From Diospyros lotus (taxonomy: Eukaryota; Streptophyta; Magnoliopsida; Ericales; Ebenaceae), in assembly GCF_014633365.1 (NCBI RefSeq), contig NC_068351.1:19457366-19521365 (forward strand): 64,000 bases of DNA, given 5' to 3'. This document shows positions 1 through 11,158 of this stretch, one piece after another. How positions within the stretch are numbered: the stretch's first letter is position 1; every line of letters starts with the position of its first letter. Under the pieces are notes generated by a model that saw nothing but the letters and a program-made list of their open reading frames with translations, searched no databases and was not told where the DNA came from. The position numbers were made by a program, and so were the translations under genes.

Positions 1-3000
1 TCAAATATGGGTTAGATTAGTCATGGATCCATTGGATCCAAATTCGACAAGTAATGATCCCCTCTAGATCTATTTTCACTCTGATTGAAACTTAGGATCA
101 TAGATCAAATCCAACTGGATCTCTTGAACTAAAATCTAATCTTAATCCATATTTTTTTAAACAATTTTATTTTTTGTACAAACTATATATATACATAGAC
201 ACACATTATTTATAAATTATTTAGATGTTATCTCCAAAATTATTTAGTACCAAAGGAGGAGATTCTCATCTAGGTCACCTAGAGACTCACCCAATAATTT
301 TCATCCGGGCATTAGTTTTTGGAAGAGTGATGATAAGTCTCTTGAAGACTCTCTAAATACAATATTGGTTGAAACATGTCAACTAACATCCGAAATTGAT
401 GCCTTGAAACTCAGAAGAAACGATCTCGAAAGATGTAAATATTCTTCATCTATTAGCTTCAGTTTATATAAGTAGGGGTGACGTCACATTCTCTAGGTAG
501 TAATAACTCTTACACAAGTTATCTAAATATTTTTTTATTTTTTAACTTAGACTGACTTAAGTATTAAAGAGCTTGCACGAGAGACACCTTGCACCTTCAA
601 CTATTTTCTGTCTTGCAATTTTTCAAGGACTTATAGTCTCTCAAAGGCTGAAGAGTCTCTCATAGTTACAAATTTATTGTTATATCTCAGCAACAAAAAG
701 AATATTTTTTATTATTTGACATATAAGAAGTACTTTTTAAATATTAGCTATATATTTCTACTATATATTGCATATGTCTGTGCATGTGTATATATGTGTA
801 TGTAAAACTATTTTCTTGGAAATAAAGAGAATTGAATTTAATGGAATGAAAGGAAATAAAGACAATTGATATTTTTCCCTCTTTTGGGTAAAATATTTTT
901 GTTTCATAATTTTGCTTATTCAAAGAATAGAAAATAGGTAACTGAAAGGGAGACACTTACTGTTAGTAGTGTTGGTAAAAGAGATGACAAGAAGAATTGG
1001 ATGTTAGCATAACATGTCTTACTTTGGAAGACATGGAACCTTATATTTGGTTTAAGATTTAAATTTTAAACACTATAATTTTGAAGATATTTAACAAAAT
1101 ATTATAGTTTCAAATTAATTAACAAACTATTAAAATTTCTCCATCATGATAGTCCTTGCTAGAACATAGCTAGAGTGGAAAATCGACTTTTGCATAGTGT
1201 TGCCTTTTATAGTAGCAAGGTGTTTTTTTTTTTTTTTTAATTGTTTGTGTTTTTCACACTGTTATATTTTTTTAATCACACTAATTGAAGTAGCAACAAC
1301 CTTTGTAAGACACAACTAGCAAAGGTGAGTTAAGCTTGTTACAAAGCAAAAATGCACTTGGTTAGAACCACAGCTAGGGCAAAGTCACTTACTATTGCTA
1401 GGGGCGAGTTACTACATGACTCGTCCCTCATTATGACAGTATTAACATTAACTATAAAACTCTATGACACATGACAAAAATGTACATAAACCTTAATAAT
1501 CACAATCAACAACCAAGAAAAAGATCGCTAACGAATCCAATATCCAGCTATTTACTATAAGAACATCATATCAAACTGTATTTGTTCGACGTCAAATAAA
1601 TTTAACATATCAAACATGTCTATCAAAGCTACAAAAGCATCCATTGTCTGTAATATACATCTAACGAAACACCCACCCAATGTCTCCTATATATATATCT
1701 AACCATAACACATCCAATGTGTCCAACAACTTCTCTCCAATATACATATTACCAAAACACATTGAACATGAAACAAAAAAATAAGAGCATTAAACGTTCA
1801 AGAACACAGAAGTAAAGGTGTGTAAGCTTCTTCTGTCTCTATGGAGAAAAAGCAACCAAAAGGTCTGGTTGCATAACTCGTGGTTTATATTGATACACCT
1901 TTAATGGTGACTAGTGTTATGGTGCCCTTAGCAGTGATTGTTGCTGCAGGGTGGGAAATATATATAGCTTGCAATGATTGCCCATATAGCACTAAAATCC
2001 TCTACCTTCTCCTCGATGCCATCATGGACCAATACCTCGATCTTTGTCTAAAGTGATATCGGGAGTTCATCATGGTTATCCTTACACATGTATGAGAAGC
2101 CAATTTGTAATTGCATTATCATGGACAACTAATAGGTGTCTGATGTAATCCCTTAACATCATTGTGCAAGTCTCTATTTGCAGCTCAAATATAATAATAA
2201 AATTTATTTGTCCAGAAAGAATCGTCTTCAAGACTCAGAATTTTACAAAATATGAAATCATTGAAGGACATAAGACATTCATCATGCAAACACTCTAATA
2301 CTTAAATTAAGTTCTTAGACAACAAAGAAAAAAAGTATAGAACTCTTGAATTGATAACAAGTGACTTACCATTTTAAAATGAGTATTTTTTTTATTTATA
2401 ATTAAGTTATTGAGGGAGTTTGTGATAAGTATTTTTAATATTTCAAGATTCATTAGGGTTTGGACTACTATAAATAATCATTATCTTTTATGCAATTCAT
2501 GGAAGACCTTTCAAAGGTAGATTTGCGCTTTTGGTTATGTGGAAATATCTCATAGGAAATGGAGACTTCTAGGTCTCCCGAAAGATGAGCTTACAGAGTC
2601 TATAATGGATCTCCCAGAGACAATCATCATGAGAGGGTCTCTTGAGTCTCTTTCTTTTACTTTTATTCATTGTTTTCTACCTTTGGGCTTGTTTTGGATG
2701 GGCATTTGTCAATTGGCTTTGATTCATTACACATCACATGTGATGAACCAAAGATAATGTGTGTCATCACCACCATGTGCATCGATTGAAAGCAACATCT
2801 CCTCCAACTGGTATAATGACTAAGTCATATCAACAAGGACCATATACAAATCAATGTTAGGCCCATACATGATATCCAACCCTATTGCTAACATCATCTG
2901 GCTGCATTCTTGTACCATTTATAGAAACAAATCAGAGATCTAACGAAAGATATCACCTATTGGGTTGTTATCAATGAAGATATCAAAATGATTCATACCT

Positions 3001-4090
3001 CATGTGTCTCATGTATTCTATCAAAGGTTTTTCATTTGATCAATTTGAGGAAATCACCAATTATTGTTATAGAGTATGATAATTCACTTGGTATTTGACA
3101 CACCCTTTGAGAATAAAACACTTCCCTATTGATGCTAATGAAAGCGCAAGAAATCATGTTTAAAGAACTTATTGTCATTTGAATGCAAAGATATTTAAAA
3201 TAATATTCTACTTTTATGAAATGAATACCAATTTGAATTGTATAGATATCAATAAAGGAATTTAAAATATAATACCCAATAGAAATCAAGCTTTCAAATT
3301 AATGTGCCTTAATTAATAATCAGCACCCACTTAATGATGAAGTCATGCTTATTTATTTTGAAATTAAATTAGAATTACATTGTTTAGGCTTGTTTTTGAA
3401 CTCCAATACATCAACCATATTTTCATTTATCATTATTCTTTTTGCAAAGCATTTGTTCAACAAGAAAACTAAGCCAACATATCACACATTAAAAGGGAGA
3501 AAAAGTTATCTTCAAAAGTACTCATGAACAAAATTGCAACATAATACATTTAATGGGGGGAAATAAGGGACTATACCTTGAAAGTTTTTGACCCTTTAGA
3601 TTTGGAGAGAAATTATCGTAGGGCCTTCATTGCCCTCTTCTAAATAGGAGACTACTTTTTAGTAAATTCACCCCCCCCCCCCCAAGTACACTTCTGTTTC
3701 TTCTTCCTTTATTAATAAAAATATAAGAATATTTAGTTCCTTTTTCTTGGGTACAATAAATTATCAACATAAGTTCATAAGTTTGATGGCTCACTCTAAA
3801 TCTTCTAGTTTTATTGTCTAGTCTTTTGATTTTCTTCCCATTCTTATCATCCTTTGAACATGAATAATTGCAATAAGCTTACAATATCACGTCTATGAAC
3901 ACTATAGTTTAACACTTTAACAAACAAATTACTTCACATTATTAACAATACCTATATATAGAAAAAGATACTTGGATTGAATCATACACTAAGAAAGTTT
4001 TGTTTGCCAATGAAATGGTATCCCCAAAACGTAAGAGAGCAAACCCATACATGCAAATCTTTTGGCCTTCAAACTCACATTTGTTCATTA
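1..4090. other. AT-rich non-coding DNA, no gene recognised
   Basis: No reading frame here resembles a known protein. The stretch has microsatellite-like AT runs, a 13-base poly-C tract at 3671-3683 and several poly-T runs. Two zones (about 270-670 and 2540-2670) are rich in AGTCTC/GAGACT words that recall the palindrome-rich LTR segments elsewhere in the window, and a TATA-like TATAAATAAT lies near 2470. These may be relics of LTRs, but no boundaries or target-site duplications were found. Confidence 0.5.
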
Positions 4091-4451
4091 TGTTTTAAAG
4101 TAATTTTGATGATGAAAAACTTAATTTTGTTTTGGAATTTGAAAATGATAATAGTATATGTTTACACCTTGCAAACTAAATATTCATGACTTAGAGACAC
4201 AATTTTTGTTCTTAACAAGCCATATAAAATTTTCATTGAGAAATACTAAATCATGAAAAATATCTTTATATCCCTTGAAAAGTATTTTTGCTAAAATGTG
4301 TTGAATTTTTGTCAAAGTTTATTCTTCAAAATCACACTTCTTAAAATGAGTTAGTGAATAATGTACTCTTTCCTTACAAATGTCAATTTTTTCATACTTT
4401 TGTTGTATGAAATTTTGAAAGATCAAAATATTTTGACTTTCTAGATAAATT

Positions 4452-4654
4452 TGTAACATCCCGCATCGAGTGATAAGAAAGACCGGAACAACTTCTCAAG
4501 GGGTCACCCATCCCTAAGCTTCCCTAGCTCAAACACGCTTAATCTAGGAGTTTTTTTGCCTACATTCAACCCAAAAGGTATCCAACTGGTGTTATTTCCT
4601 TCTTTACTTATCTTCGATATATACTACCATTATCTAGGCTTTTGGGGTATTACA
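4452..4654 (-). repeat. Cassandra 3' LTR
   Basis: This 203-bp terminal repeat starts TGTAACATCCCGCATCG and ends TATTACA on the plus strand. It pairs with the repeat at 4836-5062 and is somewhat shorter because part of the segment after the first 40 bases is missing. Confidence 0.88.
4496..4550 (-). other. 5S-rRNA-derived block inside the Cassandra LTR
   Basis: On the minus strand this reads ATTAAGCGTG followed by GGGATGGGTGACC, matching the middle of plant 5S rRNA (from the TTAAGCGTG region to the GGATGGGTGACC internal promoter region). A second, more complete copy lies at about 4908-4961 in the other LTR. It is a retroelement-borne derivative rather than a functional 5S gene: the gene ends are missing and several positions differ. 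Confidence 0.8.
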
Positions 4655-4835
4655 TTCTCCTCCCTTGAACACATGACGTCTTCATCATGCGACCTTACAA
4701 CTGGTCCCAACTCTCCCCTGTCCAGTGTCCCTGGTCCAGTACCCCCAGCCTTGGGCTAGTACCCTAGTCTAGTACCCCCAGGCTTTGGCTAGTACACGAT
4801 CCCAACACACGGTCTGGGTCGACTCTGATACCACA

Positions 4836-5062
4836 TATAACATCCCGCATCGAGCGATAAGAAGGACCGTAACAACTTACCCTGATGGGCCTACACAAAC
4901 TTCCCAGAGAGTCATTCATCCCTGAGCTTCCCTAGCTCAAACACGCTTAATCTGTGAGTTCTTTTGCCTACATTCAGTCCAAAAGGTATCCAACTGGTAT
5001 TGTTTTCTTCTTTACTTATCCTCTATATATACTACCTTTCTCTGGGCTCTTGAGGTATTACA
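4836..5062 (-). repeat. Cassandra 5' LTR
   Basis: This 227-bp terminal repeat is paired with 4452-4654. Its plus-strand start reads TATAACATCCC where the other copy reads TGTAACATCCC, a single G-to-A change in the terminal TG. Confidence 0.88.
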
Positions 5063-5672
5063 AAATTAGTCGACTTCTTTTGTCCTTTGATATAAATCAG
5101 TCGACAATTCTTAAAATTTGTCGATAGAGAAAATTCATGCTCTCAATCCAAGTGTTTTTAGTTTAAATACAGTTGATAGTGATTGTATAGTGTCACCTTT
5201 CTTACCAAAAATGTCGACTTTATATGCTAATATGTCGATTTCTTTTTTATTCAAGTTTACTTCTTTTTAAAAAAAGTCAAGTATTTTTTAAGTTTTGTTT
5301 GAATTTTCAAATGTTTTGAAAGAAACAATTGATTTCTTTATCAATCTATCGACATTTTATATTTTGACATCCTTAAAAAGACTAGTTTTCAGACATTTAA
5401 TGTGGGGCAATGGTCATTAAATTGAATTTAAGTGCTCGGCCAACCATAAAGCTATAAATAGAGCATAAAGGATCTTGTGGGAGAACTAATGAAGAAGTGC
5501 ATGTGCTCAAACTAATATCTCACCTTACATCTCTCTAAGCTTTCAATTTTGTTTCAAAGACAAAGTGTATTTCTTGCAACATTTGTTGTATGCTTTGATT
5601 CTTATATTTGTGCTTTATTGTAACTAAGAGAGTTATCTCTTAGATCACCATTAATTGTGTTGTTGCAAAAAA

Positions 5673-7154
5673 TACAACAATTAGAATTTGTGATGCGGGA
5701 ACACTGGAGCTACAACAGAGCAAGGTGAAGAGCTGACAGTTATCTACTTGTGGAAATGTACATCAGGTAACTTCGGTCTCTGATTGTGTTGTTGCCAAAA
5801 ATACGCAGGGATTTCTCACCTGTGTATGCTCTCCGATGCTTAAGTCAGTACGTGAGAAAAAATAGTGTAATAAATAAAAGAGGCAATTAACGAATAAATA
5901 AAAGAAGCAGTGAGTGTGGCCTAATTCTGATGGGTTTAAGAGGAATCCTCCCTTAGAGGACTAAATAGTCTAGGGAGTCCTTTGGGAGAAGATGGATCTT
6001 ACGACGAGCTCTCGAAGCAGGTTCTTAGCCTCTATTAGCTTGCCTGGGCAAAATCTTAGGGTGACAGAAGATGCTTCTAGATGTTGTCTATTACTCTAAA
6101 TTAGGTATGATATCTTTGAAATTACATCCCAGTTGTGCAATTAATTCATTCGGGAGAAGTTGCAATACGACTAATTAATTCCACCCTACTTAACTTAATT
6201 AATTACATACATATTATATAATTAATCAATTATACTCATGCAATATACATATGTTATGCAATTCAATTAGGAAATGGCAAGGATCAGGGCGTGGGGCCCA
6301 TCGAGTATTTTGCATGTAGAAAGGACTTGCAATTGAATATTATATGCAATTGAATACACTTAGATGCATTTAAGCTGTATATTTTGGATGGACTTTGCTT
6401 GGTGGATTAGGGAGACATGTGTAACACATAGGAAATAGGCCATTGCGCGGGGCCTTTATGGCACTTTGTGCTTGAGGGATGGCTTACGGTCATTTATATA
6501 AAAGTATGATATAAGTACGTGTATATTATATATTTATCCTAGGTGAATTGTAATTGAAGGCTATAGGGGACAAGCCAAGGAACCACAAACGTGGGGCACC
6601 ATGGGCACTTGCTTGAGGAATTGGATTGCATATTACTTGTATATTATAGAAGTATTGTAATTAGATGGTGGCAGCATGTGTATTGCTTGTGTGTGGAAGG
6701 AAATGGTGGCATGGAGCACACGTGGCTAGATGAGAGGAAGCTAGGTGGCTAGAAACAACCCAAAAGAAAGGCCATGCGGCCACGGGGCTAGCGGGAAGTT
6801 GTCGGGAAGGAGAGTGTTGCTCTGCTTGCTATGCCGAGAGGAGATTTACGTTGGGGAAGGAAGAGAGTGCCGAGAGAGATGCAGCAATTGTCGGGAGAAC
6901 CATGCTGCCTTAGAGAAGAACCATGTTGCAATGAGTGCCGAGAGAAGAACCAGGCTGTCGAGAGGAGTTGCCGCAAGACCCTTTGTGCTGCCACCTTGCC
7001 AAGAAGAGTTGTCGCAAGATCCATTGCCTTTTATCGCAAGGATGCGTTGCAGCAAGGAAAATCCCTATGTTGCCACAAGGAAATGTATTGTATTGCCGTA
7101 AGGAAAATGTGTTGCCAGGTCTTACTGCAATGATGTTATCTAGTTTTGCTGCAA
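5673..7154. repeat. Unclassified repeat DNA, probably part of a large LTR
   Basis: No protein-coding similarity is recognised. At about 5790-5850 there is a CTCTCCGATGCTTAAGTCAGT phrase of a type seen in plant LTR retrotransposons; related phrases recur near 2285 and at 60930. From about 6780 on, words such as TTGCCGCAAG and TTGCCACAAG recur and merge into the 57-bp array that follows. Overlapping open frames in all directions between 6745 and 7372 reflect this repetitive composition, not genes. Confidence 0.4.
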
Positions 7155-7339
7155 GGATATTGCTGAGAGGATTGGGTCTTGCTGCAAGGAGGTTGACGAG
7201 TCTTGCAGTCAGGATATTATCGAGAGGATTGGGTCTTGCTACAAAGAGGTTGTTGAGTCTTCCTGTAAGGATATTGTTGAGAGGATTATGTCTTGTCACA
7301 AGGAGATTCTTGAAGGTTGACAAGTCTTGCAGCCAGGAT
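7155..7339 (+). repeat. 57-bp tandem repeat array, left part (host of the gypsy insertion)
   Basis: Units start with GGATAT at 7155, 7212 and 7269, exactly 57 bp apart, and each holds a CTTGCTGCAAG-like imperfect palindrome. The last unit is cut at 7339 by a Ty3/gypsy insertion and the array resumes at 17000. The last five bases, AGGAT (7335-7339), are the left target-site duplication. Confidence 0.8.
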
Positions 7340-7829
7340 TGTAACGACCCATTATTGGGTTTAGAATTTTAGAATGATATATTAACTTATTTTAGTTATT
7401 TTATATAAGTTGAGCAAATTTGATTCTTAATGTTGAAATAGATCTATGGGCTTGTATGTATGAGTTTAAATTAAATGGATGGGATAATGAGTTGGGCTTC
7501 AATTTATTTAAGGCAAGTGGGCTAAGAATTGGGCTTGGGCCTTTAAGGAAATAGAAGATGGGCCATTTATTGGGCTTAAGCCCAATACAAAAAAAAAAAA
7601 AAAAAAAACCATCTACGCATCATTATTTCCCAACCCCCATTTCTTTTTCTTCTTTCACCTTTTCTTTCACTTCTTCTTTATTTTTTTCACTCCCTCTTTT
7701 ACTTCTCCTTTCTTCTTTCACTCCTCCTTTTACTTCTTCTTTTTCCTTTACTCCTACTTTCTTCTTTCACTTCTTCTTTTACACCTTCTTTTTCTTCATC
7801 TTTATTTCCTTTTCTTCTTCTCCCTCCCG

Positions 7830-7864
<35 letters not shown>

Positions 7865-9698
7865 TTCTATTCTTTTTCTTCTTCTCCTTCCTCTTCTTCT
7901 TCCTCATCTGATACGCATTCTTTTTCTCCTCTACTGCTTCTATTCTGTTAAATTTTCTGTGGCAATTGGAGCTTCTGTGCGGGTGCTTCATCTTGATTTA
8001 TTCATCCTCAGGCAAGTATCCCTTCTTCTTCTTCCTTTATTTTTCTCCCCTTCCATGTATAGCATTTCTATTAAATTTTTTTTTTATTATCTACATAGTA
8101 TAAAAATTCCTAAATATTGTGAGTCTATTTGATGTCTCAAAAGGGGTTTGATTCACCCCAATATTATTCTGTGAATGGCATTTTTCGCCTCCATTATGAT
8201 GGGAGTTTGTTCACCTTCATTGCTCATTGTAGTATATTTATTGGTATATCTTATATGTGAATGATGTCTGGATAATTAATGTCTATACCCGAATGTCCCA
8301 TGAAATTGTGGAAAAATATCAAGTTAATGTGTGAAAAATTCGGATGCTATAGTACCATACAGTACCTATACAGTATCTTGATACAGTACCTATACAGTAT
8401 CTCAATACAGTATCTCGATACAGTACCATACAGTACCTATACAGTATCTCGATACAATACCATATAGTATCTCGCTATAGTATAATACCGTATTCGTACA
8501 GTATACATACAGTATCTTGATACAGTACCTATACAGTATCTCAATACAGTACCATACAGTACCTATACAATATCTCAATACAGTACCTATATAGTATCTC
8601 GATACAGTACCATATAGTATCTCGATACAGTACCATACAGTACCTATACAGTATTTCGATACAATACCATATAGTACCTCGCTATAGTATAATACCGTAT
8701 TCGTACAGTATACATACAGTATCTTGCTACAGTACCATACCGTATCCGTATAGTACCCCGCTACAGTACCCATCCGAAAATTTTTATTAATATTAATTAA
8801 ACATTTACTTAATGTATTAGAGCGATTGTATGGTGGAAAAATAACAATTTTTGCCATAACATTCTTCAATGGTATTAAATGTATATTGAGAACGAGAATT
8901 TAAATTTTACATTGCTGGTAAATGCATACATGATGCATACATGTACATGATGCTCATATATATATATATGTTCTTAGCGCACTTATTATTTTGCGCGGAA
9001 ATAAAGGGTACCCTAGGAGCGCCTGATGCGGGACGAGGTGGCCATAGCCCGGCAGGTTGTGCTCAATACATTATGTGTTGATTTACTGATATGATGATTA
9101 ACGCATATTTTGCATCGTGGCTTATGAGCCTATGGGACTTATACTTATGATGTATGCACTTGTATGATTATACATGAACAAAAATTTGAAATTTATAATT
9201 CTATGAGATATGATTTCCGACTTCTATAATTGAATATTGATATGAAGTCGTTGTACACTCCTCTCGGTATCATCATGATTTCTCTTTCTTCATACTGCTC
9301 CTTTGTACTAGAACTTGCTGAGCCTTGTGGCTCACTTGATCTTCTTATGCCATTCCAGGTAAAGGTAAAGCAGTCATTAAGGGCGAGTCCAGTGGGACTA
9401 CAACCCAAGGGTAGTGGTGTACAGAGGCACTCAACTCGGAGATCCTAGTTGCGTTTTGGTGAGGAAGATTGATGAGATTTTAAATTGTTGTTTTACATTA
9501 GAGCCTTATATTCGGTTTGTATGGCCTAAGAGCCTAGATGTATCAACATTGGTTTGTAACGAAAGTTATTGATATTCCGCTGCGTGAAAATAGATAAATG
9601 TGTGTGTTTATTATGAGGTATTGTTCTATATCATCCTTGTGATGACCTCCTTTCGAATGTCCTATGCTAGCAGGCACATTCGGGAGTGGGCCCTTACA
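7340..9698 (+). repeat. Gypsy 1 5' LTR
   Basis: Begins TGTAACGACCC and ends CCCTTACA directly before the primer binding site. It contains a poly-A run (about 7590-7608), a long CTT-rich pyrimidine tract (about 7620-7925), a minisatellite (8350-8770), and a CCATTCCAGGTAAAGGT phrase (about 9350) like that of other Tekay-type LTRs in this window (minus strand at 50540 and 57255). Confidence 0.96.
8350..8770 (+). repeat. CAGTAC/CAGTAT minisatellite inside the gypsy 1 5' LTR
   Basis: About 420 bp made of alternating short words such as CAGTACCATA, CAGTACCTATA and CAGTATCTCGATA. Larger blocks are themselves repeated: the phrase ending in TATAGTATAATACCGTATTCGTA occurs twice, near 8475 and 8680. 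The open frame on the minus strand here is a by-product of the repeat. The same array is present in the 3' LTR. Confidence 0.9.
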
Positions 9699-9702
9699 GT
9701 TT

Positions 9703-9714
9703 TGGTATCAGAGC
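9703..9714 (+). promoter_or_regulatory. Primer binding site of gypsy 1 (initiator tRNA-Met type)
   Basis: TGGTATCAGAGC lies four bases after the LTR end. It is complementary to the 3' end of plant initiator tRNA-Met and primes minus-strand cDNA synthesis. Confidence 0.93.
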
Positions 9715-9841
9715 GATTAGGTATAGGAGTGAGGAGAGTCTCTGTACACTTAGGATTGGTGGGTAGAGTAGATGTGTGTTTAGTAGTCTAGTGAGACTAA
9801 GTTAAGATGGAGTACTAAAAGGTCTTTTGGTTGTACAGGAA

Positions 9842-11158
9842 ATGAGTGGACGTCGAGGAAGGCCGCCGACACGAGCCCGAGGCAACCGGGCAATTCTTGC
9901 TCCAGGTCATGATCCCATTCCGGAGCCTGCACCTGTACCTAACCCTACACCACCCCCAGCATCGCCTACTCCTACAGATTCAGTGGCAGAGTTGCGCCAA
10001 GAGGTTATTGAGTTGAGGGGCACGATGGCTTCCATGTTGAGGCATTTCGAGGAATTCATGGCCCATCAGGGCAGGACAGGACAGGCGCCGCCGGTAGCAG
10101 GGAATGAGCCAGTCTTACAAGAAAATGTTAGTGGTCAGACGTCGAACCCAGTGCAGCAGGAGGTCGAGCCTCAGGGTATGGATGGTAATGCTGGCAGTCA
10201 GTTGGTGAGGAACTTCATAGCACTCAGGCCATCAGAATTCAGAGGGGGAAACAACGTTCTGGTTGCAGAAGAGTGGCTGATGGCAATAGAGAAACATCTG
10301 CGGACCATAGGATGCACTGATGCACAGAAGGTACAGCTGGCCACATACCTATTTCAGGGAGCAGCTGAGAGGTGGTGGGAGACGGCCAGACTGCGATTCA
10401 GGAACAGGGAGCCATCTTGGGCTGAATTTAGGGAGCTCTTCAACGCCAATTATTTTCCCGCCTGGGTTCGTAGCCAGAAGACATACGAGTTCATCGAGTT
10501 GACCCAGGGCAACATGTCAGTGGCTCAGTATGAGGAGTTCACCTCCCTAGCACGCTTTGCCCCCGAGTTAGTAGACACTGATGAGAAGAAAGCGACCAAG
10601 TTCTTGAGAGGGTTACGAGTGGAGATTCGATTTCAGCTGGCAGGTGCGCAGTTCACTGACTATTCTACACTGGTACATCGGGCATACATCATTGAGAGGG
10701 AGAGGAGCGAGCTGAGAGCAGCCCTGACAGCTTCTAGGGGGTCAGGCTCAGCCCAGGGCCAGGGCAATGACAGGAAGAGGAAGGGTGCACCAGGGCCTTC
10801 GAGAGGCACGCCAGACATCCCCCCATGCAAGACATGTGGAAAGAGGCATCGTGACCCATGCCGCTACGACAGAGGGGTGACATGTTACACTTGTGGTCAG
10901 GCGGGGCACATACAGAGGGACTGCCCTCAAGGGTCAGGTAGAGCAGGTAGCCAGGAGGTGACATGTTTTAAATGCGGGCGCAAGGGCCATAAGGCCAACG
11001 TTTGCTCAGTGCCACCTCAGCGAGGAGGCCAAAGGCCGGGGTATCAGAGTGATAGATCTGGGCAGAGGCAGTCAGTACCTAGACTTCAGGGGATGGCACC
11101 ATCATTGGCACTACCATCAGGACAGAGCACCGCAGATGCTGATAGACCCCACATCTAG
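9842..11158 (+). CDS. gag: Gag polyprotein of gypsy element 1
   Basis: This 438-residue structural protein would form the virus-like particle that packages the element's RNA. The first ATG in frame, at 9842, is taken as start because the few codons upstream contain no ATG. A proline-rich N-terminus (about residues 20-45) is followed by the retrotransposon gag domain with the typical AERWWE and FNANYFP phrases (about residues 175-215). Three cysteine clusters follow: a C-x2-C-x3-H-x4-C cluster near residue 328 and two CCHC zinc knuckles, CYTCGQAGHIQRDC near 347 and CFKCGRKGHKANVC near 375, which bind nucleic acid. The frame ends at a TAG (11156-11158) and continues open into pol after it. Recognition as chromovirus gag is certain; the mode of gag-pol expression is unknown. 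Confidence 0.94.
   Translation: MSGRRGRPPTRARGNRAILAPGHDPIPEPAPVPNPTPPPASPTPTDSVAELRQEVIELRGTMASMLRHFEEFMAHQGRTGQAPPVAGNEPVLQENVSGQTSNPVQQEVEPQGMDGNAGSQLVRNFIALRPSEFRGGNNVLVAEEWLMAIEKHLRTIGCTDAQKVQLATYLFQGAAERWWETARLRFRNREPSWAEFRELFNANYFPAWVRSQKTYEFIELTQGNMSVAQYEEFTSLARFAPELVDTDEKKATKFLRGLRVEIRFQLAGAQFTDYSTLVHRAYIIERERSELRAALTASRGSGSAQGQGNDRKRKGAPGPSRGTPDIPPCKTCGKRHRDPCRYDRGVTCYTCGQAGHIQRDCPQGSGRAGSQEVTCFKCGRKGHKANVCSVPPQRGGQRPGYQSDRSGQRQSVPRLQGMAPSLALPSGQSTADADRPHI

Larger units (their letters stand above)
4452..5062 (-). mobile_element. Cassandra-type TRIM retrotransposon, complete, with TSDs
   Basis: This small non-coding element has two direct terminal repeats (4452-4654 and 4836-5062) around a 181-bp interior. 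The interior holds a primer binding site on the minus strand (reverse complement TGGTATCAGAGTC, 4821-4833), complementary to initiator tRNA-Met, and a polypurine tract next to the left repeat (minus-strand GGGAGGAGAA, about 4655-4664). Identical 5-bp duplications AAATT flank it at 4447-4451 and 5063-5067. The LTRs carry a 5S-rRNA-like block, the hallmark of Cassandra. It encodes no protein and would depend on enzymes supplied in trans. Confidence 0.9.
4091..5672 (+). repeat. LTR-like segment (probable Ty1/copia LTR relic) interrupted by a Cassandra TRIM
   Basis: Near the left edge the sequence reads TGATGATGAAAAAC, the same 5' phrase found in the solo LTR at 18810-20488 when read on its own strand. 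GTCGAC-type words occur at 5070-5390, a TATA-like AGCTATAAATAGAG at about 5450-5464, and GTAACTAAGAGAGTTATCTC near 5620, closely matching GTAACTAAGAGATATATCTC in that solo LTR. The outer ends are uncertain and no target-site duplication was found. The nested Cassandra element is younger than this segment. Confidence 0.5.

Noticed and set aside
2539..2757. 72-codon open frame with start codon
   Set aside because: Lies in a stretch rich in GAGTCTC words that looks like LTR sequence; no recognisable motif or promoter-gene structure.
4496..4550. Functional 5S rRNA gene
   Set aside because: Only the middle of 5S is recognisable and it is embedded in Cassandra LTRs.
6745..7372. Six overlapping open frames on both strands, up to 145 codons
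   Set aside because: They arise because the tandem and palindrome-rich repeat lacks stops in many frames. No domain is visible and the array is cut by an insertion.
7558..7911. Ser/Phe/Leu-rich frame across the CTT tract
   Set aside because: Pure low-complexity translation of a pyrimidine microsatellite inside the LTR; repeated at 14858-15250.
8350..8770. CRISPR-like appearance of regularly spaced short repeats
   Set aside because: Units are direct, contiguous and hierarchical with no unique spacers, and they lie in a plant LTR.
8402..8869. 155-codon minus-strand frame with Tyr/Ile/Leu/Gly/Thr-Val repeats
   Set aside because: It lies within the LTR minisatellite and is duplicated identically in the other LTR (15701-16168); the repeat explains the frame.
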